Source: Flavobacterium gelidicaeli
GTDB taxonomy: Bacteria; Bacteroidota; Bacteroidia; Flavobacteriales; Flavobacteriaceae
Direction of reading: 5' to 3'
Length of the DNA stretch: 64,000 bases
Assembly (NCBI RefSeq): GCF_013294005.1
Contig: NZ_JABSNK010000002.1
Location: 248,001 to 312,000, forward strand
The notes under the pieces: generated by a model
Database searches by the model: none
What the model saw: the letters and a program-made list of their open reading frames with translations, nothing else
Told to the model about the DNA's origin: nothing
Shown here: positions 8,756 to 18,475 of the stretch, in pieces
How positions within the stretch are numbered: the stretch's first letter is position 1
How the letters are laid out: each line of letters starts with the position of its first letter
Program-made: the position numbers and the translations under genes

Positions 8756-9679
8756 TTGTGAAAAGAAAGTAAAAAAACTACACATAATAAGCACTACTAG
8801 CACCATTTCTTGCTTTAGCTTCACTTGAGGTAATTCGATGTGGCTTGTGGCTAACATCGCTAGTGGTGCAATGGTAAATACCAGTAAATCATTACTTTTA
8901 TTTGCTGAAATAACATAAACTATTATCCCAATAAATAAGGAAGCAATAATTTTTTTATAGGTCGCGTGCAATACTAAAGGGCGATTCGACAAACTAGCAA
9001 AATTCGACACAACAAAGAATAACACCACGGTAGCATAAATTGACAAAGCTGCGTTTTGATAAACAGAGGTAAAATAGCTAATATCAAAGCTTATTTGAGT
9101 ATTTTTATTTAAATACCCTACATAGTCAATATTAAAAATTAAGCTGACAAGTAGAAATAAAATCCCTGCTGAAAAGAATGCTATAAACGGTAAAATCCAA
9201 TTTCTATAATCTCTTGAAACATGAAAAATAATAGAGATAAAAACCAGTACTATATAAAGTATACTCCAAAAATGAAACATTGAAGCCACAAATATCCATA
9301 ATGAGGCATCAAATATCTTTTCTTTTGAGGCGTTTAGAGACTGCAACGAAATCAATCTTCTAAGTGCCAATAGGATAAAAAAGTTCGAAAATATTAAATT
9401 AGGATTATCTAAAAGCGACGGAAAGAAAATTAAAAAGAGGAAGTAAAAAAAAACGACGTAACCACTCTCTTTGCTGATTCCGTTCTTGTTAGAGATAAAA
9501 TTCGTTATAAAAACAGAACCTAGCAAAACGACTAAAATTCCAATTTTTTCAGATACAGCCAACAAGGATTTAGTCCATGCCAAATCTTGAATTTGATAGA
9601 TAAAAAAGAAACTCAGTATTAAAAATACTACTAAAGAGAAATTTAATGGTGTAGATTTTTTAAAAATGCTTGTAATCAT
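8750..9679 (-). CDS. Multi-pass membrane protein (DUF6427-like)
   Basis: The 309-residue protein is almost entirely hydrophobic, with roughly eight to nine membrane spans starting at LVVFLILSFFFIYQI and ending with VLVVLIMCSFFTFF. I believe this is the flavobacterial DUF6427 family, which commonly lies between upp and a small DUF6341 gene, as here. No transport or enzymatic signature is visible, so no function is proposed. It overlaps the 3' end of upp by 6 bases tail to tail, and no terminator fits between them. Confidence 0.7.
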   Translation of the reverse strand: MITSIFKKSTPLNFSLVVFLILSFFFIYQIQDLAWTKSLLAVSEKIGILVVLLGSVFITNFISNKNGISKESGYVVFFYFLFLIFFPSLLDNPNLIFSNFFILLALRRLISLQSLNASKEKIFDASLWIFVASMFHFWSILYIVLVFISIIFHVSRDYRNWILPFIAFFSAGILFLLVSLIFNIDYVGYLNKNTQISFDISYFTSVYQNAALSIYATVVLFFVVSNFASLSNRPLVLHATYKKIIASLFIGIIVYVISANKSNDLLVFTIAPLAMLATSHIELPQVKLKQEMVLVVLIMCSFFTFFSQL

Positions 9680-9813
9680 AAGGATATTTTATACTTTTGT
9701 GACTGTAAATATAATACTTGTTTAAAAAGGAAACGCTCAAGTTCATAAAGATTCTGATAAAGAGTTTTTAGTTTTTGAGAAAAAATATAAAAAACAACAT
9801 AATTCTTAACGAT

Positions 9814-10044
9814 ATGAAAGCATTTTTTGAAGGAATTCAATACTTATTTGTAAACATTTTATTTGCTCCACTTGACTTTTTACGTTCTTTAGAACTAAAA
9901 ACTTGGTTTGGTGCTAATACAATTAACTGGATTTTCATGGCTATTTGCGCAGCTGCAATGGTTTACTGGATCAAACAATTAAGAATCTTTGACCAAGCAG
10001 GTACAGAAGAGCAAGATACTACAGCGCATTCTTTCTTAAAATAA
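9814..10044 (+). CDS. Small membrane protein (DUF6341-like)
   Basis: The 76-residue protein has an amphipathic N-terminus (MKAFFEGIQYLFVNILFAPLD), one clear membrane span (INWIFMAICAAAMVYWI, about 41-57) and a short acidic cytoplasmic or periplasmic tail. The ATG at 9814 is preferred: the frame extends upstream only from a TTG at 9775 and the extra residues look unrelated. I believe this corresponds to DUF6341, a flavobacterial family found beside DUF6427. Function unknown. It is divergent from the DUF6427-like gene and convergent with purD. Confidence 0.7.
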   Translation: MKAFFEGIQYLFVNILFAPLDFLRSLELKTWFGANTINWIFMAICAAAMVYWIKQLRIFDQAGTEEQDTTAHSFLK

Positions 10045-10051
10045 AAACTCC

Positions 10052-10078
10052 CCTAACCCTAATTATTTAGGATTAAGG
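10052..10078 (-). terminator. Probable terminator of purD (imperfect hairpin)
   Basis: CCTAACCCTAA and TTAGGATTAAGG pair with one bulge and one mismatch. On the minus strand the hairpin is followed by GAGTTTTTATTTT. It lies in the 46-base gap between purD (-) and the small membrane protein gene (+). Confidence 0.4.
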
Positions 10079-10090
10079 AAGACTATTTAT

Positions 10091-11365
10091 TTATAGAAGA
10101 TCGTTACCAATATCTTTTCTAAAATTCATCTTATCAAAACTTAATTTAGCTATGTTTTGATAAGATTTTTTTATGGCCTCTTGAAAGTCATTTCCATATG
10201 AAGTAATAGCCAGTACTCTACCGCCATTACTGATAACAGTATCATTTTCTAATTTTGTTCCAGCGTGAAAAACAATAGAATCTGTAATGTTTTCTAATCC
10301 TGTGATTACTTTTCCTTTTTCATAATCTTCAGGATAACCTCCTGAAACAAGCATCACTGTTGTTGCACTTCTCTCATCAATTTCAAGTGTAATTTCATCC
10401 AATTTTTCATTGGCTACAGCCAAAAACAATTCAACTAAATCAGTTTTCAATCTAGGTACCACAACTTCTGTCTCTGGATCTCCCATACGCACGTTGTATT
10501 CAATAACAATAGGTTCATTGTTTACATTGATTAATCCAATAAAGACAAAACCTTTGTATTCAATACCATCCTTCTGGAACCCTTCAATTGTTGGTTTTAC
10601 AATGCGTGTTTCAATTTTTTCCATTAGAACAGCATCAACATAAGGGACTGGAGAAACGGCTCCCATTCCACCTGTATTCAACCCTGTATCTCCTTCGCCT
10701 ATGCGTTTGTAATCTTTTGCGGTAGGTAAAATTTTATAGGTTTTACCGTCAGTAAGTACAAAACAACTTAACTCGATTCCGTCAAGAAATTCCTCGATTA
10801 CGACTTTAGTACTTGCAGCACCAAATTTTTGACCTACAAGCATGTTGCGTAATTCTTCTTTTGCTTCGGCCAAATCATGAATAATCAAAACTCCTTTTCC
10901 TGCAGCTAATCCGTCTGCTTTTAAAACATAAGGCGCTTTTAGTGTTGCCAAAAAATCACAACCTTGCTCCACCGTTTCAGCAGTAAAACTGTCATAAGCA
11001 GCAGTAGGAATATTGTGTTTTACTAAGAATTCCTTAGCAAACTCTTTACTTCCTTCTAATTGCGCACCTGTTTTTGAGGGTCCAATTACTGGAATATGGC
11101 TTAATTTATCGTCATTTTTAAAGAAATCAAAAATTCCTTTTACTAAAGGATCTTCTGGCCCTACAACAACCATGGTAATATTTTCTTGAAGAACTAATGT
11201 TTTTATGGCATCAAAATCTGTTGGGCTAATATTAACATTTGTAGCTATAGCAGCGGTTCCAGCATTTCCTGGTGCTACAAAAAGTTGATCACAAAGTGGG
11301 CTTTGAATCATTTTCCATGCAAATGCATGTTCTCTTCCGCCTGAACCCAGTAGTAAAATTGTCAT
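10091..11365 (-). CDS. purD: Phosphoribosylamine-glycine ligase
   Basis: This enzyme carries out the second step of purine synthesis: 5-phosphoribosylamine + glycine + ATP to GAR. The 424-residue ATP-grasp protein has the N-terminal GSGGREHA at 7-14, the ATP-grasp glycine-rich KADGLAAGKGV near 149-159, and the metal-binding segment IEYNVRMGDPETEVV near 288-302, which is typical of PurD. The length is normal. It is a single gene on the minus strand between the DUF6341-like gene and the polysaccharide cluster, with no other pur gene nearby. Confidence 0.95.
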   Translation of the reverse strand: MTILLLGSGGREHAFAWKMIQSPLCDQLFVAPGNAGTAAIATNVNISPTDFDAIKTLVLQENITMVVVGPEDPLVKGIFDFFKNDDKLSHIPVIGPSKTGAQLEGSKEFAKEFLVKHNIPTAAYDSFTAETVEQGCDFLATLKAPYVLKADGLAAGKGVLIIHDLAEAKEELRNMLVGQKFGAASTKVVIEEFLDGIELSCFVLTDGKTYKILPTAKDYKRIGEGDTGLNTGGMGAVSPVPYVDAVLMEKIETRIVKPTIEGFQKDGIEYKGFVFIGLINVNNEPIVIEYNVRMGDPETEVVVPRLKTDLVELFLAVANEKLDEITLEIDERSATTVMLVSGGYPEDYEKGKVITGLENITDSIVFHAGTKLENDTVISNGGRVLAITSYGNDFQEAIKKSYQNIAKLSFDKMNFRKDIGNDLL

Positions 11366-11389
11366 GTGTTGTGTTGTTTAGTTGTTTGG

Positions 11390-11397
11390 CAAAAATA
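11390..11397 (-). promoter_or_regulatory. -7 element (TATTTTTG) of purD
   Basis: On the minus strand TATTTTTG matches TAnnTTTG and lies 24 bases upstream of the purD ATG. No good -33 element was found. Confidence 0.35.
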
Positions 11398-11497
11398 ATT
11401 GCTTTTGGACGTAAATAATAATTAATTTTTAAAAAGTTATTGTTTGTGTATCATTACTACGTTCTAAATATTATTTTTGAAGAAATAAACACCTACA

Positions 11498-12805
11498 ATG
11501 TTCCCTATTTTTGACTTAACGCTTCAAATAAATCGTTTCCCAATACGAAGCGCAAAGGCGGCATTAAAAAAAATAAATAACTACACTCCTGCAGAAAAAG
11601 AAATTTTTATAGAGCAACAAAAAGCAGCTATTGTAGATTTTCATATAAAAAACAACTCTTTTTATCGTTCTCTGGTTCCTGTGTATCCTATAAACTGGGA
11701 AGCGCTTCCTGTTTTAAACAAAAAAAACTTGCAAGTTCCTTTAGTTAATCGCTTTTCTGATGGCTATACAACTACCAATTCTTATAGTAATAAAACTTCG
11801 GGATCTAGCGGAACTCCGTTTGTTTTTGCAAAAGACAAGTATTGCCATGCACTCACTTGGGCATCAAATTTCATGCGATTTGGCTGGCATAACATTGACC
11901 TCAACTCCTCCTATCAAGCTCGTTTTTATGGTATTCCTATGGAATTTTTACCCAATAAAAAAGAGCGTTTTAAAGATTTTATAAGCAACCGATACCGTTT
12001 TCCGATTTTTGATTTATCAGATGTAGTTTTAGAAAAAATACTCAATGATTTTAAACATAAAAAATTTGACTACATCAACGGCTATACCAGTGCTATTGTT
12101 TTATTTGCTAAATTTTTACGGGATAAAAACCTATACTTAAACAAAATATGCCCTACTTTAAAAGTTTGTGTCGTGACCTCCGAAATGCTTTTTGAAGATG
12201 ACAAACTACTTTTAGAAACACAATTTGGTATTCCTGTAATCAACGAATACGGAGCATCTGAACTAGATTTAATTGCTTTTGAAAATGCACAAGGTGAATG
12301 GCTTGTAAACGCCGAAACTATTTTTGTGGAAATTCTAGACCATGACAATCAAGTTTTACCTTACGGCGAAGAAGGACGTATTGTAATCACCTCCCTTTTC
12401 AATAAAGCCAATCCGTTTATTCGTTACGACATAGGTGACATTGGAATATTAGATAAAAAAAGTACCCTTGCAAAACCCATTCTTAAAAAATTAATCGGGC
12501 GTACTAATGATATGGCAATTTTACCAAGCGGTAAAAAATCACCTGGATTGACTTTTTATTATGTAACCAAAAGCATTATTGAAGACAATGGAAATGTAAA
12601 AGAATTTGTCATCACACAATCTAAAATTGCTCTTTTTGAAGTAGAATATGTAAGTGAAACCAAATTAGATGTAGTTGCCATTCAAAAAATACAAAAAGCC
12701 ATTGATCGTTATCTAGAGCCCAACTTAAAATTTATTTTTTCTCGAAAAGAAACCCTACAAAGAACTAATCGTGGTAAGTTGAAACAATTTACTTCATTGC
12801 TTTAA
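11498..12805 (+). CDS. PaaK/CapK-like AMP-dependent ligase of the polysaccharide cluster
   Basis: The 435-residue protein belongs to the phenylacetate-CoA ligase-like branch of acyl-adenylating enzymes. It has the phosphate-binding loop SNKTSGSSGTPF near 97-108, the adenine-site segment NEYGASELD near 249-257, and the hinge RYDIGDIGIL near 309-318. CapK-like members occur in capsule and O-antigen loci, where they may activate an acyl group for sugar decoration; the substrate here is unknown. It is on the + strand, upstream of the cluster, and its 3' end overlaps the convergent GT2 gene by 17 bases. Confidence 0.8.
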   Translation: MFPIFDLTLQINRFPIRSAKAALKKINNYTPAEKEIFIEQQKAAIVDFHIKNNSFYRSLVPVYPINWEALPVLNKKNLQVPLVNRFSDGYTTTNSYSNKTSGSSGTPFVFAKDKYCHALTWASNFMRFGWHNIDLNSSYQARFYGIPMEFLPNKKERFKDFISNRYRFPIFDLSDVVLEKILNDFKHKKFDYINGYTSAIVLFAKFLRDKNLYLNKICPTLKVCVVTSEMLFEDDKLLLETQFGIPVINEYGASELDLIAFENAQGEWLVNAETIFVEILDHDNQVLPYGEEGRIVITSLFNKANPFIRYDIGDIGILDKKSTLAKPILKKLIGRTNDMAILPSGKKSPGLTFYYVTKSIIEDNGNVKEFVITQSKIALFEVEYVSETKLDVVAIQKIQKAIDRYLEPNLKFIFSRKETLQRTNRGKLKQFTSLL

Positions 12806-13571
12806 TTTGCTTACTATAAAATGGTTTGACGCACAATTGTGTGAATAAAAACAACGTCATACATACAGCTGCTCTAAGAAAATTAAAACCATGAAATTGT
12901 CTATAAACAGCAAAATTGTATTTTATCAAATCCAATTTAGATGTAGAAATTGAGTTATTTCTAATGCGGTAATATGCTAAACTTTCTGGAACAGCTTGTG
13001 CTATTTTTATCTTTTTTAGTACGGTTAACCACAACATCCAATCTTGACGTTTTCGAATAGAAGAAATAGGGATTTTGCCAAAGAAATCAGTGTCATATAT
13101 TGCTGTAAGATTCCCTATATAGTTGCAAAAGAACAATTGTCTGTACGTAAGTTTTCTTGGTGCCTCTACCCTTTTATGCAGTGATTTTCCTTGTTCGTCT
13201 ATACATTCATAAAAAGAAAAAGTGAAAACCAATTTGTGCGCTTCCATAAAGGCTAGCTGCTGTTCTAGTTTTGTGGGTTTCCATAAATCATCAGCATCTA
13301 GAAAACTAATGAATTTCCCTTTGGCTACAGCCAAAGCCTTATTTCTAGCCACTCCAGTACCTGAGTTTTTACTTAATTGAATAATTTTGATTCTGTTGTC
13401 AACATCTGCATATTTTTGTGCAATAGCAACGGTCGTGTCTATAGAAGCATCGTCAACAAGAATTACCTCCCAATATATGTAACTTTGGTTTAAAACCGAC
13501 TCAAGACTGTCTGAAATAAATTTATCAGAATTGTATGTTGGGATTACTATGGAGACCAATGCTTTGTTCAT
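12789..13571 (-). CDS. Glycosyltransferase family 2
   Basis: The 260-residue GT-A enzyme has the nucleotide-sugar binding start VSIVIPTYNSDKF, the acidic VDDAS, GVARNKAL, and the metal-binding LDADDLW. It probably adds one sugar to the lipid-linked repeat unit on the cytoplasmic face. The ATG at 13569-13571 is chosen: it lies 1 base past the stop of the upstream glycosylphosphotransferase gene, and the 13 upstream codons would overlap that gene. A hydrophobic C-terminal stretch (FLRAAVCMTLFLFTQ) may anchor it to the membrane. Confidence 0.87.
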   Translation of the reverse strand: MNKALVSIVIPTYNSDKFISDSLESVLNQSYIYWEVILVDDASIDTTVAIAQKYADVDNRIKIIQLSKNSGTGVARNKALAVAKGKFISFLDADDLWKPTKLEQQLAFMEAHKLVFTFSFYECIDEQGKSLHKRVEAPRKLTYRQLFFCNYIGNLTAIYDTDFFGKIPISSIRKRQDWMLWLTVLKKIKIAQAVPESLAYYRIRNNSISTSKLDLIKYNFAVYRQFHGFNFLRAAVCMTLFLFTQLCVKPFYSKQIKAMK

Positions 13572-13572
13572 A

Positions 13573-14940
13573 TCAAAAAGCTTTTTCTTCGCCTTTGCAA
13601 ATGTTGACAACTGTTTGAAAAATGATCTTTAAATCAAGTAGGAATGACCAGTTTTCGATATAAAAAACATCTAATTTTATTCGGTTAATCATGTCTATAT
13701 CTTTTTCGATACTTCCTCGAAAGCCGCTCACCTGAGCTAAACCAGTAATTCCAGGTTTTACATAATGCCTCTTCATGTATTTCTTAATTTTATTACCGTA
13801 AATCTTATTCTGTGACCATAAATGTGGTCTCGGTCCCACAACAGACATGTCACCTATTAAAACATTTAAAAATTGTGGTGTCTCATCCAGGCTGGTTTTA
13901 CGCATAATTCGCCCTAATTTAGTCACTCTAGGATCATTTTTAATCGTTTCAATCTCTGAGTCGTTATTTGTTTTCATTGAACGAAACTTATAGCAATTGA
14001 ACTCATTTTCATTGATACCAGGTCTACCTTGCTTAAAAAAAACAGGCCCTTTAGATTCTAATTTAATTAAAATAGCTAATAATGGCACCAGCCAAGATAA
14101 CAGTCCAATTATAACAATCAACGAAAAAACAATATCAAAAATACGTTTTAATAATTTTATTATTGGTTCATCTAAGCGTGTTTGTTTTAAAGACAAAACT
14201 GGAAAAAAATCGTAATAATCTATTTTTAAATTTTTTGAAAAAATCTCTTTTGAATCTGGAATAAACTTAATGTTTTTATGATTTTCATCAGCAAATTCAA
14301 TTAGTCCTTTTAACTGTTCATTAGAAAGTTCTTTTAAGGAACAGTAGATTTCGTTTACTTCATTTTCGATTACAAATTTATTGATATCAGTAACTTTCCC
14401 CATAATAGCGTCAGCATCTTTTTTATCTGAAAAATATCCTAAAAAACGGTATCCAAATTCAATTTTATTTTCAAAGAGTGCTTTTAATCTTAATGCTTCT
14501 TCAGTGTATCCAATAATGATTACATTTCGATAATTACTACCCGTTTGTATGCGGTATTTTTTTAGATAATAAAACAGCAAAAACTTGAATAATGTGACAA
14601 AAGAGGTAGTTAATACAAAGAAAAGTATCGTAATATTACCTTTAAAAATTGCTGAATTTGAAATAGGAAAAAAAGCGATTACTACTAAAAAAAAGAGTAA
14701 TGACTGCTTGGTAATTTTGGATACTATTGCAATGGGTTTTGTAAAACGATAAACATCATAAAACTTTGTCAGCAAAGCAATAATAAGCCATCCAGTAAGT
14801 TGGTATAATAAAAAATAGCCTTTATTTAAATTACTATCATCAAATAATAAGATAACAAAAAATGCAATAACAATTAAATCTGTTACAGCACTGATTGGTC
14901 TTAAATATTTTGAATATCTAGTAATTGGGGGTTTTATCAT
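13573..14940 (-). CDS. Exopolysaccharide initiating glycosyl-phosphotransferase (WcaJ/PglC-superfamily, polyprenyl-P acceptor)
   Basis: The 455-residue protein has an N-terminal bundle of four to five membrane spans (to about 125), a Rossmann-like middle domain (YRNVIIIGYTEEALRL), a further membrane hairpin near 265-290, and the catalytic C-domain. The latter shows FKQGRPG, FNCYKFRSM, KTSLDETPQFLNVL and MSVVGPRPH, the signature of the bacterial sugar transferase family. It transfers a sugar-1-phosphate to undecaprenyl phosphate, the first step of repeat-unit assembly. It lies 33 bases downstream of a UDP-sugar decarboxylase-like gene and 1 base upstream of a GT2 gene, forming a three-gene unit. 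Confidence 0.9.
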   Translation of the reverse strand: MIKPPITRYSKYLRPISAVTDLIVIAFFVILLFDDSNLNKGYFLLYQLTGWLIIALLTKFYDVYRFTKPIAIVSKITKQSLLFFLVVIAFFPISNSAIFKGNITILFFVLTTSFVTLFKFLLFYYLKKYRIQTGSNYRNVIIIGYTEEALRLKALFENKIEFGYRFLGYFSDKKDADAIMGKVTDINKFVIENEVNEIYCSLKELSNEQLKGLIEFADENHKNIKFIPDSKEIFSKNLKIDYYDFFPVLSLKQTRLDEPIIKLLKRIFDIVFSLIVIIGLLSWLVPLLAILIKLESKGPVFFKQGRPGINENEFNCYKFRSMKTNNDSEIETIKNDPRVTKLGRIMRKTSLDETPQFLNVLIGDMSVVGPRPHLWSQNKIYGNKIKKYMKRHYVKPGITGLAQVSGFRGSIEKDIDMINRIKLDVFYIENWSFLLDLKIIFQTVVNICKGEEKAF

Positions 14941-14973
14941 ATATGATTATCAATTCTACTAAAGCTTACTATT

Positions 14974-15957
14974 TTATTTAATATAATCAGTAAAGTCTTT
15001 ATGTTCTTCTTTAGACAGCTCTTCTTTAGATAAGGATTTAAAATAATCGTAGGTGATTTTCATTCCTTCTGCACGATTTACAGTTACATCCCAACCTAAT
15101 ATTTCTTTGGCTTTAGTAATATCTGGCTGACGCTGCAAAGGGTCATTTTCTGGTAGCGGGTGGTACACAATTTTTTGATTTGTTCCTGTTAATTTGATAA
15201 TCTCTTCGGCAAAATCTTTAATAGTGATTTCATCAGGATTTCCTATGTTTACAGGATATACATAATCAGAATGTAATAATCTAAAAATCCCTTCTACCTG
15301 ATCATCTACATAACAAAACGAACGAGTTTGTAAACCGTTACCAAAAATTGTTAAGTCTTCACCACGCAATGCTTGCCCAATAAATGCTGGAATTACACGA
15401 CCATCATTCAGTCGCATTCTAGGTCCATAGGTATTAAAAATACGTACAATTCTAGTTTCTACACCATGAAAAGTATGGTAGGCCATAGTGATTGATTCCT
15501 GAAAACGTTTGGCTTCATCATAAACTCCTCTTGGTCCTATAGTATTTACGTTTCCATAATATTCCTCTGTTTGAGGATGTACTAATGGATCTCCATATAT
15601 TTCAGAAGTAGAAGCAATTAATATCCTCGCACTTTTAACTCGAGCCAATCCTAAAAGATTGTGTGTTCCTAATGATCCTACTTTTAAAGTTTGAATAGGG
15701 ATTTTTAAATAATCTATAGGACTTGCTGGTGAAGCGAAGTGTAAAATATAGTCTAACTTTCCTGGTATATGAACAAACTTTGTAATATCATGGTGATAAA
15801 ATTCAAAATGTTCTAATTTGAACAAATGCTCTATATTTTTTAAATCACCTGTAATAAGATTATCCATTGCTATAACAGAATAGCCTTCTTTAATAAAACG
15901 ATCACACAAATGTGATCCTAAAAATCCCGCAGCTCCAGTGATCAGTATTCTTTTCAT
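14974..15957 (-). CDS. UDP-glucuronate decarboxylase-like SDR enzyme (UDP-xylose synthase)
   Basis: The 327-residue extended SDR protein has the NAD motif GAAGFLG at 8-14, the catalytic Tyr-Lys pair in YDEAK at 146-150, and STSEIYGDP near 116-124, all as in UXS proteins. The [10 protein letters not shown] and [10 protein letters not shown] segments also fit UXS. It should convert UDP-glucuronate to UDP-xylose (NAD recycled), supplying a nucleotide sugar for the adjacent glycosyltransferases. Other SDR sugar epimerases are the main alternative, but the combination of motifs favours UXS. It is the first gene of a short leftward unit in the polysaccharide locus. Confidence 0.85.
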   Translation of the reverse strand: MKRILITGAAGFLGSHLCDRFIKEGYSVIAMDNLITGDLKNIEHLFKLEHFEFYHHDITKFVHIPGKLDYILHFASPASPIDYLKIPIQTLKVGSLGTHNLLGLARVKSARILIASTSEIYGDPLVHPQTEEYYGNVNTIGPRGVYDEAKRFQESITMAYHTFHGVETRIVRIFNTYGPRMRLNDGRVIPAFIGQALRGEDLTIFGNGLQTRSFCYVDDQVEGIFRLLHSDYVYPVNIGNPDEITIKDFAEEIIKLTGTNQKIVYHPLPENDPLQRQPDITKAKEILGWDVTVNRAEGMKITYDYFKSLSKEELSKEEHKDFTDYIK

Positions 15958-16098
15958 AACTAAATTTTACTGCTGCAAGGTATAAAAAACATATAACAAT
16001 AGTATAATAAAACTCTAATCGCATAATGTAAAAAAAGAAAATTGTATTAAAAAATCAGTCTGTTTTAAAATAAGGCTTTAATTATTTCTATTTTAGTT

Positions 16099-17202
16099 AT
16101 GTTTGTGTTACTAAAATTATTTCTTTTGAAAATTGTTCACATTGTTGAAGCACTCGCTGGCGGTGTTCATACTTATCTACATGATTTATCCCATTTTTTT
16201 GGTCAAGAGCAGATAAATAAGAACATTCAAACTACTATTATTTACAGTAGTAACCGCGAACAAGTTGATACGGATCGAATAAAAAAAGAGTTTTCAAAAA
16301 ACGTTCTACTTATCGAGCTGAACATGCAACGGGAGATTGCGCCGCTGCAAGATTTAAAAGCAATCTTTAAATTAAGACAAATTCTACTTGAGATACAGCC
16401 TGATGTAATTCACCTTCACTCTTCAAAAGCAGGGATTTTAGGTAGAGTAGCTAACTTTTTATCTTTTAAAAAAACAAAAATATTCTACTCACCTCATGGA
16501 TATTATTTCCTTAGAAATGATATCTCTAAATTAAAACAACAACTTTTTAAAGCAATCGAAAAAAAATTTCAAACTATTTTTGGTGGAACTACCATTGCGT
16601 GCGGGGATACTGAATATGCAATTGCCAAAACATTAGGGAAAAGCGCATTGATACGAAATGGAATTAACGTCACACAAATTGCTACAAAACAGAAAACAGA
16701 AAAAAATAATCAACTAACAATTGGCATTGTGGGTAGAGCTACCACCCAACGAAATCCAATCCAGTTTAATAAGATTGCTGAATTATTTCACAATTATACT
16801 TTTATTTGGATAGGTGGCGGCGAACTAGGGCTAGAGCTAACGGCTCCCAATATCAAAATTACAGGTTGGTTTCTGGATCGAGAACTCGCTTTGAAAGCCA
16901 TGGCTAACCTTGATGTGTATTTACAAACCTCACTTTGGGAAGGTTTACCCATTGCTGTTCTAGAAGCCATGGCGCTACAAAAACCGGTTGTAGCTACTAA
17001 TATTATTGGTAATAAAGATGTAGTCATACCTGGTGAAACGGGGTTTTTATTTGATGATATATCAGAGCTTAAAAACTATTTTGAAATATTAGAAGCAGAG
17101 AAAACAAGGCATAAAATAGGGGAAAATGGATTGGAACGCTGTCAAGATTTATTTGATAGTACTAAAAATTTCAGTCAACTATTAGCGCTTTATCGTAAAT
17201 AA
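16099..17202 (+). CDS. Glycosyltransferase family 4
   Basis: The 367-residue GT-B enzyme has an N-terminal acceptor domain starting KIVHIVEALAGGVHTYL, HLHSSKAGILGR near 114-125, and the C-terminal donor signature SLWEGLPIAVLEAMA with the conserved E-x7-E. It lies on the + strand amid leftward genes of the polysaccharide locus and its end overlaps the convergent polymerase-like gene by 32 bases. The ATG at 16099 is used; an in-frame TTG at codon 10 (LKIVHIVEAL) would be closer to the domain start and cannot be excluded. Confidence 0.87.
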   Translation: MFVLLKLFLLKIVHIVEALAGGVHTYLHDLSHFFGQEQINKNIQTTIIYSSNREQVDTDRIKKEFSKNVLLIELNMQREIAPLQDLKAIFKLRQILLEIQPDVIHLHSSKAGILGRVANFLSFKKTKIFYSPHGYYFLRNDISKLKQQLFKAIEKKFQTIFGGTTIACGDTEYAIAKTLGKSALIRNGINVTQIATKQKTEKNNQLTIGIVGRATTQRNPIQFNKIAELFHNYTFIWIGGGELGLELTAPNIKITGWFLDRELALKAMANLDVYLQTSLWEGLPIAVLEAMALQKPVVATNIIGNKDVVIPGETGFLFDDISELKNYFEILEAEKTRHKIGENGLERCQDLFDSTKNFSQLLALYRK

Positions 17203-18475
17203 TTTTCATCTGCAACCAATAACTACCAAAAATTGCATACCAAAAACCGCTGAATGCAATTCCGTCAAAACGAATTAAAAAATCATCAGTGCAGTTTGAA
17301 GTTAAAAACAAACAAAAGAACGAGATGATTATGGCATTTTTTAAATCAAACCCTAAATAGGCGATTCCAAAAATAAAAAGCAAAACTACTAAAGGGCCTA
17401 GAAATCCAAATTTTAATAAAAAATCTAAAAACTGATTGTGAACTGGAAACTCAAATTTAGATAAAAAATGCTGGTTGGTTTGTTTATAATATTTAAACAA
17501 TTCTGGTTTCCCATCAGATGAACCGGTTCCAAAAGGCAGGTTCCTTAAGGACAGTTCCCAAGTAGATTTCCAGATGGATAACCGCGTAACAGCCGCATTA
17601 AAAACATGAATTTCAGGGTCTTTTATTTGGTCAAGTTTCCCTATTTTATCCATATGTGCAAAAGTCACTGTGGAATATTTCTCCATCATGTAAGGGTTAT
17701 TTTGGATATAGAAAAAAAGTATAGTACCTATTAATATTAAGGCTGTGGCCAAAGCCTTAACGACACTTTTCAACGGATATTTTTTAATAATTTCGAAGAA
17801 AAAAACAATGCCAATACCGATGAAAACATTCAATAAAGCCACACGTGTATTAACCAATAACACCATGAAAATAGCTATAAGAAAAACTAATATTCTAAAA
17901 AGCTTTACAATATTACTTTTTAAATTTTGAAATGAATGCACCACCAAGTACAAATTAATAATCGTCACAAAAGCAAGGTGCATATTGAGCGCAGGTGCAT
18001 GAGTCCCTACACTATTTGCAAAGCGATATCCCAATTCCCACAAATCGACTCCGTTATTATATTTAGCAATCAAATCCGGGTATACAGTCACAAACCTTAT
18101 TAAGAAAACGACCATTATTGCCGTAGTTGCTGTTGCATACCATTGTAATAATTTTACAAAAGGAACTCGTTTATAATTACCTAAAATACAAATAGGCAAT
18201 AGTAATAAAGAAGTGCTTTTCTCTAATGATTTGATTCCATTGGCATACGAATCATTATTCCAAAAAAACAGAATTTCTAACAGTAACGGACTAGCAATTA
18301 ACAAAATCATTATCCAAGATTGTTTTTTAAATTCCATATTTTTATAAAACAATACGTTAAACAACGCAAAAAGACCCATTAAAATGGTGCATTGCTTTCT
18401 AAAAATCACTGTACTAGCAATCAAAAAAAGGAAAGTGAAAAATATTTTATCGAAGTTCTTTTCGGAAATTTTCAT
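17171..18475 (-). CDS. O-antigen ligase/polymerase-family membrane protein (Wzy-like)
   Basis: The protein (434 residues from the ATG at 18473-18475) has about ten to eleven membrane spans. A periplasmic loop near 270-340 carries RLSIWKSTWELSLRNLPFGTG and VHNQFLDFLLKFG, a pattern typical of the O-antigen ligase/Wzy superfamily (WaaL, ExoQ-like). It probably polymerises or ligates lipid-linked oligosaccharide at the periplasmic face. An ATG four codons upstream is an alternative start. Both starts overlap the end of the upstream membrane gene. Its 3' end overlaps the GT4 gene tail to tail. Confidence 0.78.
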   Translation of the reverse strand: MKISEKNFDKIFFTFLFLIASTVIFRKQCTILMGLFALFNVLFYKNMEFKKQSWIMILLIASPLLLEILFFWNNDSYANGIKSLEKSTSLLLLPICILGNYKRVPFVKLLQWYATATTAIMVVFLIRFVTVYPDLIAKYNNGVDLWELGYRFANSVGTHAPALNMHLAFVTIINLYLVVHSFQNLKSNIVKLFRILVFLIAIFMVLLVNTRVALLNVFIGIGIVFFFEIIKKYPLKSVVKALATALILIGTILFFYIQNNPYMMEKYSTVTFAHMDKIGKLDQIKDPEIHVFNAAVTRLSIWKSTWELSLRNLPFGTGSSDGKPELFKYYKQTNQHFLSKFEFPVHNQFLDFLLKFGFLGPLVVLLFIFGIAYLGFDLKNAIIISFFCLFLTSNCTDDFLIRFDGIAFSGFWYAIFGSYWLQMKIIYDKALIVD

